From Candidatus Nitrosopumilus sp. (GTDB lineage: Archaea > Thermoproteota > Nitrososphaeria > Nitrososphaerales > Nitrosopumilaceae), in contig REGK01000002.1 in NCBI GenBank assembly GCA_003702545.1, positions 1-55,277 of the forward strand: a stretch of DNA of 55,277 nt, in the 5' to 3' direction. Shown piece by piece: positions 42,097 to 50,994 of this stretch; the first letter of the stretch is position 1, and each line of letters opens with the position of its first letter. The position numbers were made by a program, and so were the translations under genes. The notes under the pieces are model-generated. The model was given only the letters and a program-made list of their open reading frames with translations, did not search any database and was not told where the DNA came from.

Positions 42097-42957
42097 TTTC
42101 ACAACTTTGATTGTATTATTTAAAATTCCTAAACCTTCAATCTCCATCTCAACTTTATCTCCATCTTTTAGGAATACTGCATTTGGTTTGTTTAGCATAA
42201 CTCCTGCTGGGGTCCCTGTAGAAATAATATCTCCCTTCTCTAATGTCATGACTTTGGAAATCTTTGAGATAATTTCGGGTATTTTGATAAACATATTGCT
42301 TGTAGAAGAATTCTGTCTTAGTTCTCCGTTGATTTTGGTTGTTAATTTGAGATTTTGTGGATCCTGAATTTCATCTGCAGTTGTGATCCATGGTCCACAT
42401 GGTGCAAATGAGTCAAAGCTTTTTCCTCTGGTGAATTGTTTGTCTTTAAACTGAATATCTCTAGCTGAAACATCATTAAGTATCATATATCCAAAAATTA
42501 CATTTTGAGCTTCTTCAACACTGATATTTTTGCAATTTTTTCCAATTATCAAGGCTAATTCCACCTCGTAATCTAACTGTGTGACAAAGTCTGGGCACTC
42601 AATATTACCATTATTTCCATTAAGTGCAGTTCTGGGTTTTATGACAATTGCAGGATCTTCTGGTGCTGTTAATCCCTGCTCTTTGGCATGATCTACGTAG
42701 TTGAATGCTAAACAAATTATCTTATTTGGATTTGGAATTGGTGCTAATAATTTGAATTTTGATAGATTTTCTTCATAAGGTAAATCTTGTATTTTGTTTT
42801 TAATTTCATCAAACCATCCATCAAAAAGAAAATCTTTCACATTATGTGGGATTGGAACTCCTGTAAGGTAAGTTATCTCGTCTTTTGTTGCAACTTTGTC
42901 TCCTTTGACAAATCCATAAGTTTCATTATTTTCATTTACTAGTCGTGCTATTTTCAT
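42088..42957 (-). CDS. Fumarylacetoacetate hydrolase-family protein
   Basis: A 289-residue metal-dependent FAH fold protein. It has KIICLAFNYVDHAKEQG, DYEVELALIIGKNCKNIS (metal-binding Glu and Asp), LNDVSARDIQFKDKQFTRGKSFDSFAPCGPWI and MTLEKGDIISTGTPAGV. Typical reactions are C-C bond hydrolysis or decarboxylation of oxo-acids (HpcE/FAH/oxaloacetate decarboxylase). Exact substrate unknown. ATG 42957 is preferred to GTG 42966, which reads as part of the ribosome-binding GTGATT. Last gene of the rpoN operon. Confidence 0.88.
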   Translation of the reverse strand: MKIARLVNENNETYGFVKGDKVATKDEITYLTGVPIPHNVKDFLFDGWFDEIKNKIQDLPYEENLSKFKLLAPIPNPNKIICLAFNYVDHAKEQGLTAPEDPAIVIKPRTALNGNNGNIECPDFVTQLDYEVELALIIGKNCKNISVEEAQNVIFGYMILNDVSARDIQFKDKQFTRGKSFDSFAPCGPWITTADEIQDPQNLKLTTKINGELRQNSSTSNMFIKIPEIISKISKVMTLEKGDIISTGTPAGVMLNKPNAVFLKDGDKVEMEIEGLGILNNTIKVVKSN

Positions 42958-42962
42958 TTCAA

Positions 42963-44672
42963 TCACTTGTGTGTAAAAATTGCTTGATTCTGTGAATCTT
43001 TTCTACAATATCCAAATCTAACAAACTGAATTTCTTCTCCTTCTTTTAATTGTAAATATTGAGGTTCTGTATAAACGTCTAATTCCTCTAAACTATCTTC
43101 ATTGAACTCTTCATCATTGAATAAAATTTTTGGAATGATCATTTTAATTTCATGGGCTGTCTCTTGTGGAACCCATTGAATTTTTAATATGTTAGATGAA
43201 TCGCCCTCTCCTTCAAACTCTCCTTCAAATTCATTACCAATTTTTGTAATCTTAACATTCCCTAATCCTAAAAGTCTAATTGTTGATTGCTCTTTGACTG
43301 ATTCTGCATCATCTCCAGAAATGTAAAAGTCTTCAGTGATTTCGATTTTTCTTTTTCCCATGTTGTTAATTGGATGATTGGGAATTTCAACTACTGGTGA
43401 TGGCAAATTTTTTATTTTTAATTTTTTGGCATTTTTCACCATAAACAATCTCATACTATCTGCATCTACAAATTTTCGATTGAATGCCTCAAGTGCATCA
43501 AATGGGGCAAGAGTATTTGCTTTTGTTAGTCCCAAAGACATGATAAATTTTCTAATTGCCTCGGGCTTGATTCCTCTTCTTCTTAGTGCCTCTAAGGTGG
43601 GAAGTCTTGGATCATCATACCATGACACTTTTCCTTCTTCAATTAAGGGCTTGATTATTCTCTTTGATATGGGCATTCCCTTGAATTCAAGCCTAGAGAA
43701 AAATCCTTGTTGTGGTTTTCTCATGTCTAATGCATCTAAAATTGCATCAATGAGTTCTTTTCTTAATTCAAATTCTTTTGAACGAAATGCATGTGTTACT
43801 CCATCTATACTATCTTCAATTGCTACTGCAAAATCATAACTTGGCCAAATTCTGTATTTGTCTCCTACCGTGTAATGTTTTTCATCAATAATTCGTAATA
43901 GTACGGGATCTCTCATAACTGCATTATCTGCTTTCATGTCTCCACGGAATCTAACTATAGCTTCTCCTGGTTTGAATTTATTTTGCATCTTTTCCCAATT
44001 TTTATTATTTTTGTCAACGTCTTCCATACTACATTTACAAGCTTTTCTTTCTCTTCGATTTTGACTAATCTCTTCTCTTTTACAAGTACAAATGTATGCC
44101 TTACCTGAATTGATTAACTCCATTCCTTTTTCATAAAATAATTCCATGTCATCTGAAGTACTCTTTACTTGATCAAATTCAATTCCCAACCATTCTAGCC
44201 CTACTTTGATTGCAGCATGGTATTCCATTCTTTCAGCTTCTGGATTTGTATCATCCATTCTAAGTATGAACTTCCCTCCGTACATCTTTGCATATTCTGA
44301 ATTAATTATTGCTGCCTTTGCATGTCCTATGTGTGGATAACCATTAGGTTCTGGTGGGAATCTTGTAACAACTTTTCCTTGTACTGCGTCTTTTAGTTCT
44401 GGGAGACCTTCTCTTTCTTCAATTTTTTCTTTAGGAGCTAATGCTTCTGGAAAATTTTCTTCTAGTTCTTTTTGTTGTTCTTCTGATGATAGCTGATTTA
44501 CTGATACAACAATTTCTGAAATATCTTCTGAAATCTCTTTTACTTTTGTTCGAAACTCTGGTTTTGTTCCGAGAATTTTTCCTAAAATTATTTTGTCTTG
44601 AGTTTGGCCACCATGCTCAAAGGCATTTTGAAGAGCCATTTTCCTAATTTCTTTTCTGATTTCTCCATCCAT
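42963..44672 (-). CDS. gltX: Glutamyl-tRNA synthetase (archaeal type)
   Basis: Charges tRNA-Glu, and in archaea also tRNA-Gln for later amidation. The 569 residues have the GluRS/GlnRS core: FPPEPNGYPHIGHAKAAI (HIGH motif) near residues 104-121, and GMPISKRIIKPLI (KMSKS equivalent) near 332-344. A beta-barrel anticodon-binding domain of the archaeal/eukaryal type ends the protein. It follows GGPP synthase by 22 bp and precedes the FAH gene, in a long minus-strand operon. Confidence 0.96.
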   Translation of the reverse strand: MDGEIRKEIRKMALQNAFEHGGQTQDKIILGKILGTKPEFRTKVKEISEDISEIVVSVNQLSSEEQQKELEENFPEALAPKEKIEEREGLPELKDAVQGKVVTRFPPEPNGYPHIGHAKAAIINSEYAKMYGGKFILRMDDTNPEAERMEYHAAIKVGLEWLGIEFDQVKSTSDDMELFYEKGMELINSGKAYICTCKREEISQNRRERKACKCSMEDVDKNNKNWEKMQNKFKPGEAIVRFRGDMKADNAVMRDPVLLRIIDEKHYTVGDKYRIWPSYDFAVAIEDSIDGVTHAFRSKEFELRKELIDAILDALDMRKPQQGFFSRLEFKGMPISKRIIKPLIEEGKVSWYDDPRLPTLEALRRRGIKPEAIRKFIMSLGLTKANTLAPFDALEAFNRKFVDADSMRLFMVKNAKKLKIKNLPSPVVEIPNHPINNMGKRKIEITEDFYISGDDAESVKEQSTIRLLGLGNVKITKIGNEFEGEFEGEGDSSNILKIQWVPQETAHEIKMIIPKILFNDEEFNEDSLEELDVYTEPQYLQLKEGEEIQFVRFGYCRKDSQNQAIFTHK

Positions 44673-44694
44673 TGTAATTTACCTGATATGATAT

Positions 44695-45675
44695 CTAGAC
44701 ACTTCTCTTTACTACAAAATCTAATAATGCAATGAGTTCTGTTTTGGGAGAACCAGAGTATTTTGAGAGTGATTTTTCTGCTTTTTCAGCGTATTTTAGT
44801 GCCTGTTTCCTAACACTTTCTTCAATTCCAAGAGAGCGAATTACCTCTACTGCCTTGTTGAGGTCGTTTCTTGAAATCTTGGAATTTCCAAAAGCCTTCA
44901 AAATAATTTTCTTATCTTTGCCTTTTGCAAGTTTTATTGCCATAAGTATTGGAAGTGATTTTTTACCTTCTCTAAGATCATTACCGACTGGTTTTTTAGT
45001 GATTTTTGGATCTCCCATCACACCAATCAAATCATCAGTTATTTGAAATGCAATTCCTAGATTTCGTCCAAATGATGAGAGATTTGAAATGTCTTTCTCT
45101 CTATTTGTTGCACATATTGCTCCCATGGCACATGATACATCAAACAATGCTGCGGTTTTCTTTCCAATCATTTCTATGTATTGTGATTGTGTGGGTATTT
45201 TTTTCTCCTCTGCCATTTTGACATCAAGTAATTGTCCTTCACAAACATCAACACATGCTTTTGCAAGTCTTGAAATTAGATGTGTAGTTGCAACTGGAGA
45301 TAATTTTGTATCTGAAATTATTTGATATGCTTTTGAAAATAATACATCTCCTGCAAGAATTGCAATTGGCATGCCGTATTTTCTATGTGTGGTTGGAACA
45401 CCGTGTCTCATTTCGTCATTATCCATAATGTCATCATGAACTAGAGTAAAATTGTGAACCATTTCTACTGCACTAGCAGCTGGCATTGCACTGGAAGCTT
45501 TTCCACCTAAAATTTGACAACTTCTAATTACCATGTATGGTCTAAGTCTTTTTCCTCCGTGAACTATTAGATGACCTGCTGCATCGTATAGTTTTTTTGG
45601 ATTTCCTTTTAATTTTGATTTAAGATACTTGTTTACAGTTTTTGCATTCTTTTCAATCTGTTTAGTTTTTTTCAT
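44695..45675 (-). CDS. Geranylgeranyl diphosphate synthase-type polyprenyl synthase
   Basis: A 326-residue trans-prenyl synthase. It has GGKRLRPYMVI, the first Asp-rich motif HDDIMDND near residue 83, KTAALFDVSCAMGA and the second motif FQITDDLIG. The residue before DDIMD is His of LVHDD, and bulky positions upstream fit a medium-chain (C20) product. Operon with IPP isomerase, IPK and mevalonate kinase supports GGPP for archaeal ether lipids. It overlaps idi by 14 bp. Confidence 0.93.
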   Translation of the reverse strand: MKKTKQIEKNAKTVNKYLKSKLKGNPKKLYDAAGHLIVHGGKRLRPYMVIRSCQILGGKASSAMPAASAVEMVHNFTLVHDDIMDNDEMRHGVPTTHRKYGMPIAILAGDVLFSKAYQIISDTKLSPVATTHLISRLAKACVDVCEGQLLDVKMAEEKKIPTQSQYIEMIGKKTAALFDVSCAMGAICATNREKDISNLSSFGRNLGIAFQITDDLIGVMGDPKITKKPVGNDLREGKKSLPILMAIKLAKGKDKKIILKAFGNSKISRNDLNKAVEVIRSLGIEESVRKQALKYAEKAEKSLSKYSGSPKTELIALLDFVVKRSV

Positions 45676-46312
45676 TTACTAATCTCCATTTTTCTTGTGG
45701 CAAATGTGTTTTGATTGCATTTTGCAATCCCTCATGAATATCACTCGTTATCCATGTAGATAAGACACTTGCATGTTTTTCAAGCATAGATTTGTCTGAT
45801 TTATCAAGTAATTCTAGTGCAATTAACATCCATGGGCAATAAATTTCAGGATTTGCTTTGATTTCTGAAAGTAACTCCTTTGATGAAATCCATTTTATTT
45901 CATCAATCTCTCCTTCAATCTCTTTTAATTCTGTAGATTTGTCAATTACTCCAATGAGCGTTCCACAAATTTCATTTTCTGAACCTACATCTTTGTATGG
46001 TACATGATATTCAAATTTGTGAAGATAATCTAATTCTCCTTCAATTCCTAACTCTTCAGGCATTCTTCTTTCTCCTGATGAAACATAAGTTTCAGATTCT
46101 CTAGGGTGACTTGCAAATGTACCATCCCAATCTCCAGGCCACAACATCTTTTCTTTAGCTCTCCTTGTTAGAACCAACCTTCCACTTTCATCAAATAATA
46201 ATGCTGTAAATGCTCTGTGGAGTTTTCCATCAGGTAAATGACATTTCACTTTTTCTTCTTTTCCAATTGGATTATCATTTTGATCTACTAGGATAACAAA
46301 TTCTTCGGCCAT
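45662..46312 (-). CDS. idi: IPP isomerase type I (Nudix), canonical catalytic Cys missing
   Basis: By family this interconverts isopentenyl and dimethylallyl diphosphate. The 216 residues have the metal ligands His25 and His32 (KCHLPDGKLHRAF), the WPGDWDGTFASHPRE block and the Nudix-like GERRMPEELGIEG. The acid pair SENE (Glu112 and Glu114) is present. The active-site Cys of Escherichia coli Idi (Cys67 in N-x-x-C-G-H-P) is Ala67 here. All other active-site residues remain. Most archaea use type II Idi; a type I enzyme suggests acquisition from bacteria. Confidence 0.9.
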   Translation of the reverse strand: MAEEFVILVDQNDNPIGKEEKVKCHLPDGKLHRAFTALLFDESGRLVLTRRAKEKMLWPGDWDGTFASHPRESETYVSSGERRMPEELGIEGELDYLHKFEYHVPYKDVGSENEICGTLIGVIDKSTELKEIEGEIDEIKWISSKELLSEIKANPEIYCPWMLIALELLDKSDKSMLEKHASVLSTWITSDIHEGLQNAIKTHLPQEKWRLVNEKN

Positions 46313-47055
46313 TATTTTCCTCTAAACATTGTTCCTTCAAATTTCCTATTTTTAACCGCTTTCACTATCCTTTCTGGTTTGTTACCGTTCACAAAAAATA
46401 CATTCATTCCCATCTTTGAAATTTTTGAGGCTTCTTCTATTTTTCTAGTCATTCCACCTGTTACGTCCATTTTATTTTCAGAAATTGATGGACGCTCACC
46501 TTTTAGTTCGTGAATCAGCTTTTTTGATTTAAGATCCGAGTAGACTCCATCCTCATTTAATGCAAAAATGCAAAGTTTAGGTTTTAGAATTTTTGCAAGA
46601 TACGTCATTATTTTGTCTCCTGATAAAATGAATGTCTTATTTTGTCCATACCAAAGTGCGTCTCCAAAAGTAACTGGAATCAAACCTGATTTTGCAATTC
46701 TTTCAATTTCTTTTACTTTTTTTGTTATTGGTTTGTTTCCTGTCATAAAATCTGTAGGTGGAAGACAATATGGATTTAATTTATTTTTTAGAAATGAATC
46801 TAGAATTATCTTGTTTAACTCTATCATGGAATTTTTTACAATTGCAACGCCTCTCAAATCATATTTTCTCTCTTTAGTGTGCATGTCATATTTGACAGAC
46901 CAATAATGCCCATACGAACCTCCTCCGTGAACAATTACAATTGGTTCTTGAATCTTTTTTAGACTCTTTGCAAGATTGTCAATGGTTTTTCTTCTTGCCG
47001 ATAGTGGTTTTTCTTTATTTGTGATAATTGAACCACCTAATTTTATCAGAATCAT
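46312..47055 (-). CDS. ipk: Isopentenyl phosphate kinase
   Basis: Phosphorylates isopentenyl phosphate to isopentenyl diphosphate in the modified archaeal mevalonate pathway. The 247-residue amino-acid-kinase fold has LIKLGGSIITNKEKP, the IPK-specific VIVHGGGSYGH with its catalytic His near residue 67, and DVTGGMTRKIEEA. Its presence implies the route through phosphomevalonate decarboxylation or dehydration, not the eukaryal diphosphomevalonate decarboxylase route. It shares one base with idi and lies 23 bp after mvk. Confidence 0.95.
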   Translation of the reverse strand: MILIKLGGSIITNKEKPLSARRKTIDNLAKSLKKIQEPIVIVHGGGSYGHYWSVKYDMHTKERKYDLRGVAIVKNSMIELNKIILDSFLKNKLNPYCLPPTDFMTGNKPITKKVKEIERIAKSGLIPVTFGDALWYGQNKTFILSGDKIMTYLAKILKPKLCIFALNEDGVYSDLKSKKLIHELKGERPSISENKMDVTGGMTRKIEEASKISKMGMNVFFVNGNKPERIVKAVKNRKFEGTMFRGK

Positions 47056-47078
47056 GTTTGTCCAAACTATCTATATAA

Positions 47079-48020
47079 TTAAAAAGTATCCAGTCCTTTG
47101 AAATCGATCTTTACAGAAAAGCATTCATGATTTTTTTCTTTGAACTCTTTTATTGTATTTTCTAAGTTTGATTCATCCGTCAAAGCAAAAATGCATCCGC
47201 CTCCACCTGCACCTGTAATTTTTGCCCCAAATGATGATTTTTGGCCAATCTGAATCATATCTCTGAGTTTGTCATTTGAAATTCCAATTCTTTCTAGGTA
47301 TTCTTGATTTTGAATTGCTTTTTGACCAAGTTCTTTGATGTTATTTCCTTTCAATAATTCTAAGACACTTTCAATAAGATCCGATTCGTTTTTACATAAT
47401 TTTGAAAATTCCTCTTCGTTGCTTTCTTTGAATTTTCTTACTCCTGCAACAACACTATCTGTTGAATGTTCTACATTTGAATTTGCTATTACTAGATGGA
47501 AATTAGGCTCAGATTCTATTTTTGAAAATCCATTTTTCTTATTATATTCCATTAACCCTCCAAAAGTGCAAACTGTACAATCTGCACCTGATGTGTTTTG
47601 AAAAATTGTTTTTTCTGCCTCTATTGCAAGTTTCAAAATTTCTTCTTTTGAAATATTTCCAAATAATTTTGAAATTGCTGCTGCTCCTGCTACGCAACAA
47701 GCAGATGATGAACCTAAGCCCACTCCTAATGGAATTTCTGATTCCACCTCTATCTTGATTCCAGAATTTTGTTCTTGAATGATCTTATTTGCTAAATAAT
47801 AAAATGGCTTTAATGGTGAATTAATTTCTGAAATTGGTTTGTTTGGTTCTAATTCAAGTTCTCCAATATTGGATTTGATTGAAATCTTTTTTTCGTGAAT
47901 TTCTTCTGCAGTGACTGTGATTCTTTTGTTAATTGCACAAAGAATTGCTTTTACTCCGTATACAACAAAATGTTCTCCAAAAAGAATCACTTTTCCAGGA
48001 GCAGATGCTTTAGATTTCAA
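47079..48020 (-). CDS. mvk: Mevalonate kinase
   Basis: Phosphorylates mevalonate at the start of isoprenoid synthesis. A GHMP kinase of 313 residues. It has APGKVILFGEHFVVYG at the N-terminus, the ATP loop PLGVGLGSSSACCVAGAAA near 95-113, and ITGAGGGGCIFALTD near 268-282. The following genes ipk, idi and GGPP synthase form the rest of the pathway. HMG-CoA synthase and reductase are not in this window. Confidence 0.95.
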   Translation of the reverse strand: MKSKASAPGKVILFGEHFVVYGVKAILCAINKRITVTAEEIHEKKISIKSNIGELELEPNKPISEINSPLKPFYYLANKIIQEQNSGIKIEVESEIPLGVGLGSSSACCVAGAAAISKLFGNISKEEILKLAIEAEKTIFQNTSGADCTVCTFGGLMEYNKKNGFSKIESEPNFHLVIANSNVEHSTDSVVAGVRKFKESNEEEFSKLCKNESDLIESVLELLKGNNIKELGQKAIQNQEYLERIGISNDKLRDMIQIGQKSSFGAKITGAGGGGCIFALTDESNLENTIKEFKEKNHECFSVKIDFKGLDTF

Positions 48021-48046
48021 GTAAACACTTTAGGTTTTTAATTTAT

Positions 48047-48670
48047 TTATTCGATTTCCTCTTCGGTAATCTTTGTTTCAAAATCATCAATTTCGATGTT
48101 CATTGGATCCTCTTCTTTCAATTCTCCTTTTTCAATGAGAATTTGACGTACCAATAACCAGTAAACTGTTGCTAGTGCTTTTCTTCCTCTGTTGTTTGCT
48201 GGAATAATTACATCAAGATTTGATGTAATGTTATCAGTATTTGCAATTCCAATTACTGGAATACCTGCATTTGTTGCTTCTGTAACAGCTTGTTCATCAA
48301 CTTGAGGATCTGAAATTAAAACTAATTTTGGTTCAATGTAATATGGTAATGATGGATTTGTTAAGGTTCCTGGCATAAATCTTCCAAGTAATTTCTTTGA
48401 ACCTAATGTCTCGCAGAATTTTTCAATTGGTGTCTCTGCATATTGTCTGCCTGAACATACAATGAGATTTTCAACTCCTAATCTGTTGATAAATTTGGCT
48501 GCAGTCTTAATTCTGTCTAATGTAATATCCAAATCAAGCATGTAGAGTCCTTCTGGGCTAGCCTTGGTGATGAATGGTCTCATGAATTTTGTCTTAACTT
48601 GAGTACCTACTCTAATTCCTGTAGATAGGATCTTCTTTTTGATGTCTGTTGTTTCTGCTTGTTGGCTCAT
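48047..48670 (-). CDS. rpsB: Ribosomal protein uS2
   Basis: A 207-residue small-subunit ribosomal protein. FMRPFITKASPEGLYMLDLDITLDRIKTAAKFI, FMPGTLTNPSLPYYIEPKLVLISDPQVDEQAVTEATNAGIPVIGIANTD and PANNRGRKALATVYWLLVRQIL match archaeal uS2 (Sa). The order rpoN-eno-rpsB-mvk is widespread in Archaea. Confidence 0.97.
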   Translation of the reverse strand: MSQQAETTDIKKKILSTGIRVGTQVKTKFMRPFITKASPEGLYMLDLDITLDRIKTAAKFINRLGVENLIVCSGRQYAETPIEKFCETLGSKKLLGRFMPGTLTNPSLPYYIEPKLVLISDPQVDEQAVTEATNAGIPVIGIANTDNITSNLDVIIPANNRGRKALATVYWLLVRQILIEKGELKEEDPMNIEIDDFETKITEEEIE

Positions 48671-48677
48671 AGCGATT

Positions 48678-49916
48678 TTAAACCTCTGCCATACCGCGTA
48701 TTAAATCATGCTCTGATAGGCGTAATAATTCATTTAATTTTGCCACTCTTTCTCCTCCTACAACGCCAACTTTAAGCATTTTTGACTTTGTTGCAAGACC
48801 AATGTGGGAAATTTGTGAATCCACTGATTCACCTGATCTATGTGATGTGATTAATCTGATATTGTTTTCATTTGCTAGGTTTGCAAATTCTAGGGCATCA
48901 TAAAGACTTCCTGCTTGATTGACTTTCAAAATTGCTGCATTACATGATTTCTTATCGATGGCTTTTGAAAGAATCCCCTTGTTTGTGACAGTCAAATCAT
49001 CTCCTGTAATCAAAGTATTTGGAAATTTGGCTGTTAATTCTGACATGTCTTCAAATGCTTCTTCATGAACTGCATCTTCTGCATAAATTAATTTGAATTT
49101 TTCAATAATGTCTGCTGCAAAATCAATTTGTTCTGATGTTGAATTTTCAAAACCTGCTCTATCATAAACATACTTTGATTTTTCTTCGTTCCATTGTGTT
49201 GATGATGCAAAATCAACTCCTAATGATACTTCTTTTCCTAAAGTAAATCCTAAATTCTCACAAGCTTTTGCAGAAACCTCTAATGCTTTTTGATTTTCTA
49301 ATTTTGGAGCCCATCCCCCTTCATCTCCTCTTCCATTTGTAAAATTAGGGTCTTCTTTTTCTAAAACACTACGTAGTTCTTTGTGTACTGCTAAGTTAGT
49401 TTCAATTGCCTCTTCGATAGTTTTAGCACCTGTTGCACAAATCAAAATTTCTTGGATGTCTGGTGTTCCTGGTCCTGCATGAGCTCCTCCTCCTAAGATA
49501 TTTCCTAAAGGAAATGGAAATTTGAATGATGATTCGTTTGATAGTGTTTTGAATAATGGTTCATCAATTGCTTTTGATGCTGATTCCATGGATGCAATAG
49601 TTACTGCAAAAGCAAGTGCTCCGCCAATTTCTGAATAATTTGATGAACTATCAAAACTTTTCAGAGTATCATGAATTCCTTTAAGATCAGATGACTCTAA
49701 CCCCATAAATTTTTGAGAATTTTCTTTTAAAACTTGAAGACTGTCTTCAGGCTTTCCATTACGGAAACTAACTGCTTCATATTTTCCAACACTTGCACCT
49801 GATGGAGCACAAACTCTTCCTAAGAATTTTCCATCCGATTCAACATCTACTTCGATTGTTTTACTTCCACGACTATTGTATAGAACACGTCCTTCAATTG
49901 AAGTGATCTTGGCCAA
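48678..49916 (-). CDS. eno: Enolase
   Basis: Interconverts 2-phosphoglycerate and phosphoenolpyruvate. A protein of 412 residues. It has the N-terminal EGRVLYNSRGSKTIEVDV, GGGAHAGPGTPDIQEI with metal-site residues, GDEGGWAPKL, and the catalytic Lys in AILKVNQAGSL. SHRSGES is also present. It lies 1 bp after rpoN and 7 bp before rpsB, in the conserved archaeal gene cluster. Confidence 0.97.
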   Translation of the reverse strand: MAKITSIEGRVLYNSRGSKTIEVDVESDGKFLGRVCAPSGASVGKYEAVSFRNGKPEDSLQVLKENSQKFMGLESSDLKGIHDTLKSFDSSSNYSEIGGALAFAVTIASMESASKAIDEPLFKTLSNESSFKFPFPLGNILGGGAHAGPGTPDIQEILICATGAKTIEEAIETNLAVHKELRSVLEKEDPNFTNGRGDEGGWAPKLENQKALEVSAKACENLGFTLGKEVSLGVDFASSTQWNEEKSKYVYDRAGFENSTSEQIDFAADIIEKFKLIYAEDAVHEEAFEDMSELTAKFPNTLITGDDLTVTNKGILSKAIDKKSCNAAILKVNQAGSLYDALEFANLANENNIRLITSHRSGESVDSQISHIGLATKSKMLKVGVVGGERVAKLNELLRLSEHDLIRGMAEV

Positions 49917-49917
49917 G

Positions 49918-50154
49918 TTATTCTAACTCAGATTGAACTTCTTGCTTTCTTCTCTGAATTGCTTCATAGAATGGAATTACTTGTTGAATTGTTTCAACGG
50001 TAGTTAGTAACATCCTTCTGCAACAGTATCTCTCAACTCCTACAGAATCTAGAGTTTTCTCTGGATCTTCTCCAGATTTAATTTTATTTTGATAATCGTC
50101 AAATTTATCAGCAATTAGATTTCCACATGTAAAACATCTAACAGGAATTAACAT
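49918..50154 (-). CDS. rpoN: RNA polymerase subunit N
   Basis: A 78-residue zinc-binding assembly subunit of archaeal RNA polymerase. ATG 50154 starts MLIPVRCFTCGNLIADKF, the invariant family start; a longer frame upstream is not used. The second Cys pair is YCCRRML near residue 43. The usual length is 60-70. The additional C-terminal 15-18 residues (EAIQRRKQEVQSELE) form a charged helix. No rpoK, rps9 or rpl13 gene precedes it, so the familiar archaeal cluster is cut here. Confidence 0.95.
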   Translation of the reverse strand: MLIPVRCFTCGNLIADKFDDYQNKIKSGEDPEKTLDSVGVERYCCRRMLLTTVETIQQVIPFYEAIQRRKQEVQSELE

Positions 50155-50206
50155 ACGAACGAAAAAGTAATCAAGGATTATAAAAACCATACATGGAAAT
50201 TTCTTT

Positions 50207-50291
50207 GCGGGCGTCGCCCAGCCTGGCCAAAGGCGCTAGCTTGAGGGGCTAGTCTCTCAGGAGTTCGTGGGTTCAAATCCCATCGCCCGCA
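50207..50291 (+). tRNA. tRNA-Leu (anticodon GAG)
   Basis: An 85-nt class II tRNA. The acceptor GCGGGCG pairs with CGCCCGC at 50284-50290, with discriminator A at 50291. The anticodon arm CTAGC-TTGAGGG-GCTAG presents GAG, and a long variable arm (TCTCTCAGGAG) is present. The T loop is TTCAAAT. A GGATTATAAAAACC promoter lies about 27 bp upstream. No intron is seen. Confidence 0.95.
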
Positions 50292-50306
50292 TACAAATTT
50301 TGAAAA

Positions 50307-50921
50307 CTACTTTTCAAATTTTTTGAGTGTCTTAATTAATTCAGTTCTTCTCTTTTCTTCCGTAATTGCAGATCTAACATCGTCTACTAAAATTCGATTT
50401 ACATCAATTTTCCTTCTAGCCTCCTTTACAACTTTATCGTACATTGAGAAAGTGTAAAGTTGTAGATACAAATTTTCCATTACCTCGAAAATTCTTGTAG
50501 CTTCATCAATCTCCCCAATTCTGATTTTGTCAAATACCATTCTTTTTAATTCTCCAATACAATCTAGTAATCCTAAAACGTATGATTCTGGCATAACTCC
50601 TAACTTTTTATCTGATGGAATTTCTTTTTTTTCTACAACTGCAATTAGACATGCCGCTTCCACAAATTCCTGTTCAGGTGTAATGATATATCTTCTGAGA
50701 TCCCCTGTAGCTTTTTTCTTGTATTTTTTTAAGAGTGATTCAGCTTTTCTTAGATTGTCTTTTCCTGTTTTTGTATCGTTTTTGTGAACTGCAATTATTG
50801 ATCTGCTACAAAGAACAATTACTTCTCTGGTATTTTTTAATAAAAATTCTCTTGAATCTTGAATACCTCCTAAGGTTTTTGAAATTTTATTCAGTGATGG
50901 TTTTACATTCTTTAATGTCAT
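50307..50921 (-). CDS. Translin-family protein
   Basis: A 204-residue all-helical protein. SREFLLKNTREVIVLCSRSIIAVHKND near residues 23-48, EFVEAACLI and PESYVLGLLDCIGELKRMVFDKIRIG near 110-138 match the translin/TRAX fold. Eukaryal translin binds single-stranded DNA/RNA with TRAX as nuclease. The TRAX catalytic Glu residues are partly present (EQEFVEAA), so nuclease activity is possible. The role in archaea is little known. Monocistronic, divergent from nnrE. Confidence 0.9.
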   Translation of the reverse strand: MTLKNVKPSLNKISKTLGGIQDSREFLLKNTREVIVLCSRSIIAVHKNDTKTGKDNLRKAESLLKKYKKKATGDLRRYIITPEQEFVEAACLIAVVEKKEIPSDKKLGVMPESYVLGLLDCIGELKRMVFDKIRIGEIDEATRIFEVMENLYLQLYTFSMYDKVVKEARRKIDVNRILVDDVRSAITEEKRRTELIKTLKKFEK

Positions 50922-50994
50922 GTTAGGTGTTTGTAATAACCCGGATAAAGCCGTTTTCTAAACTCTTATTTTGGATATAATTCTCACGTTAATT

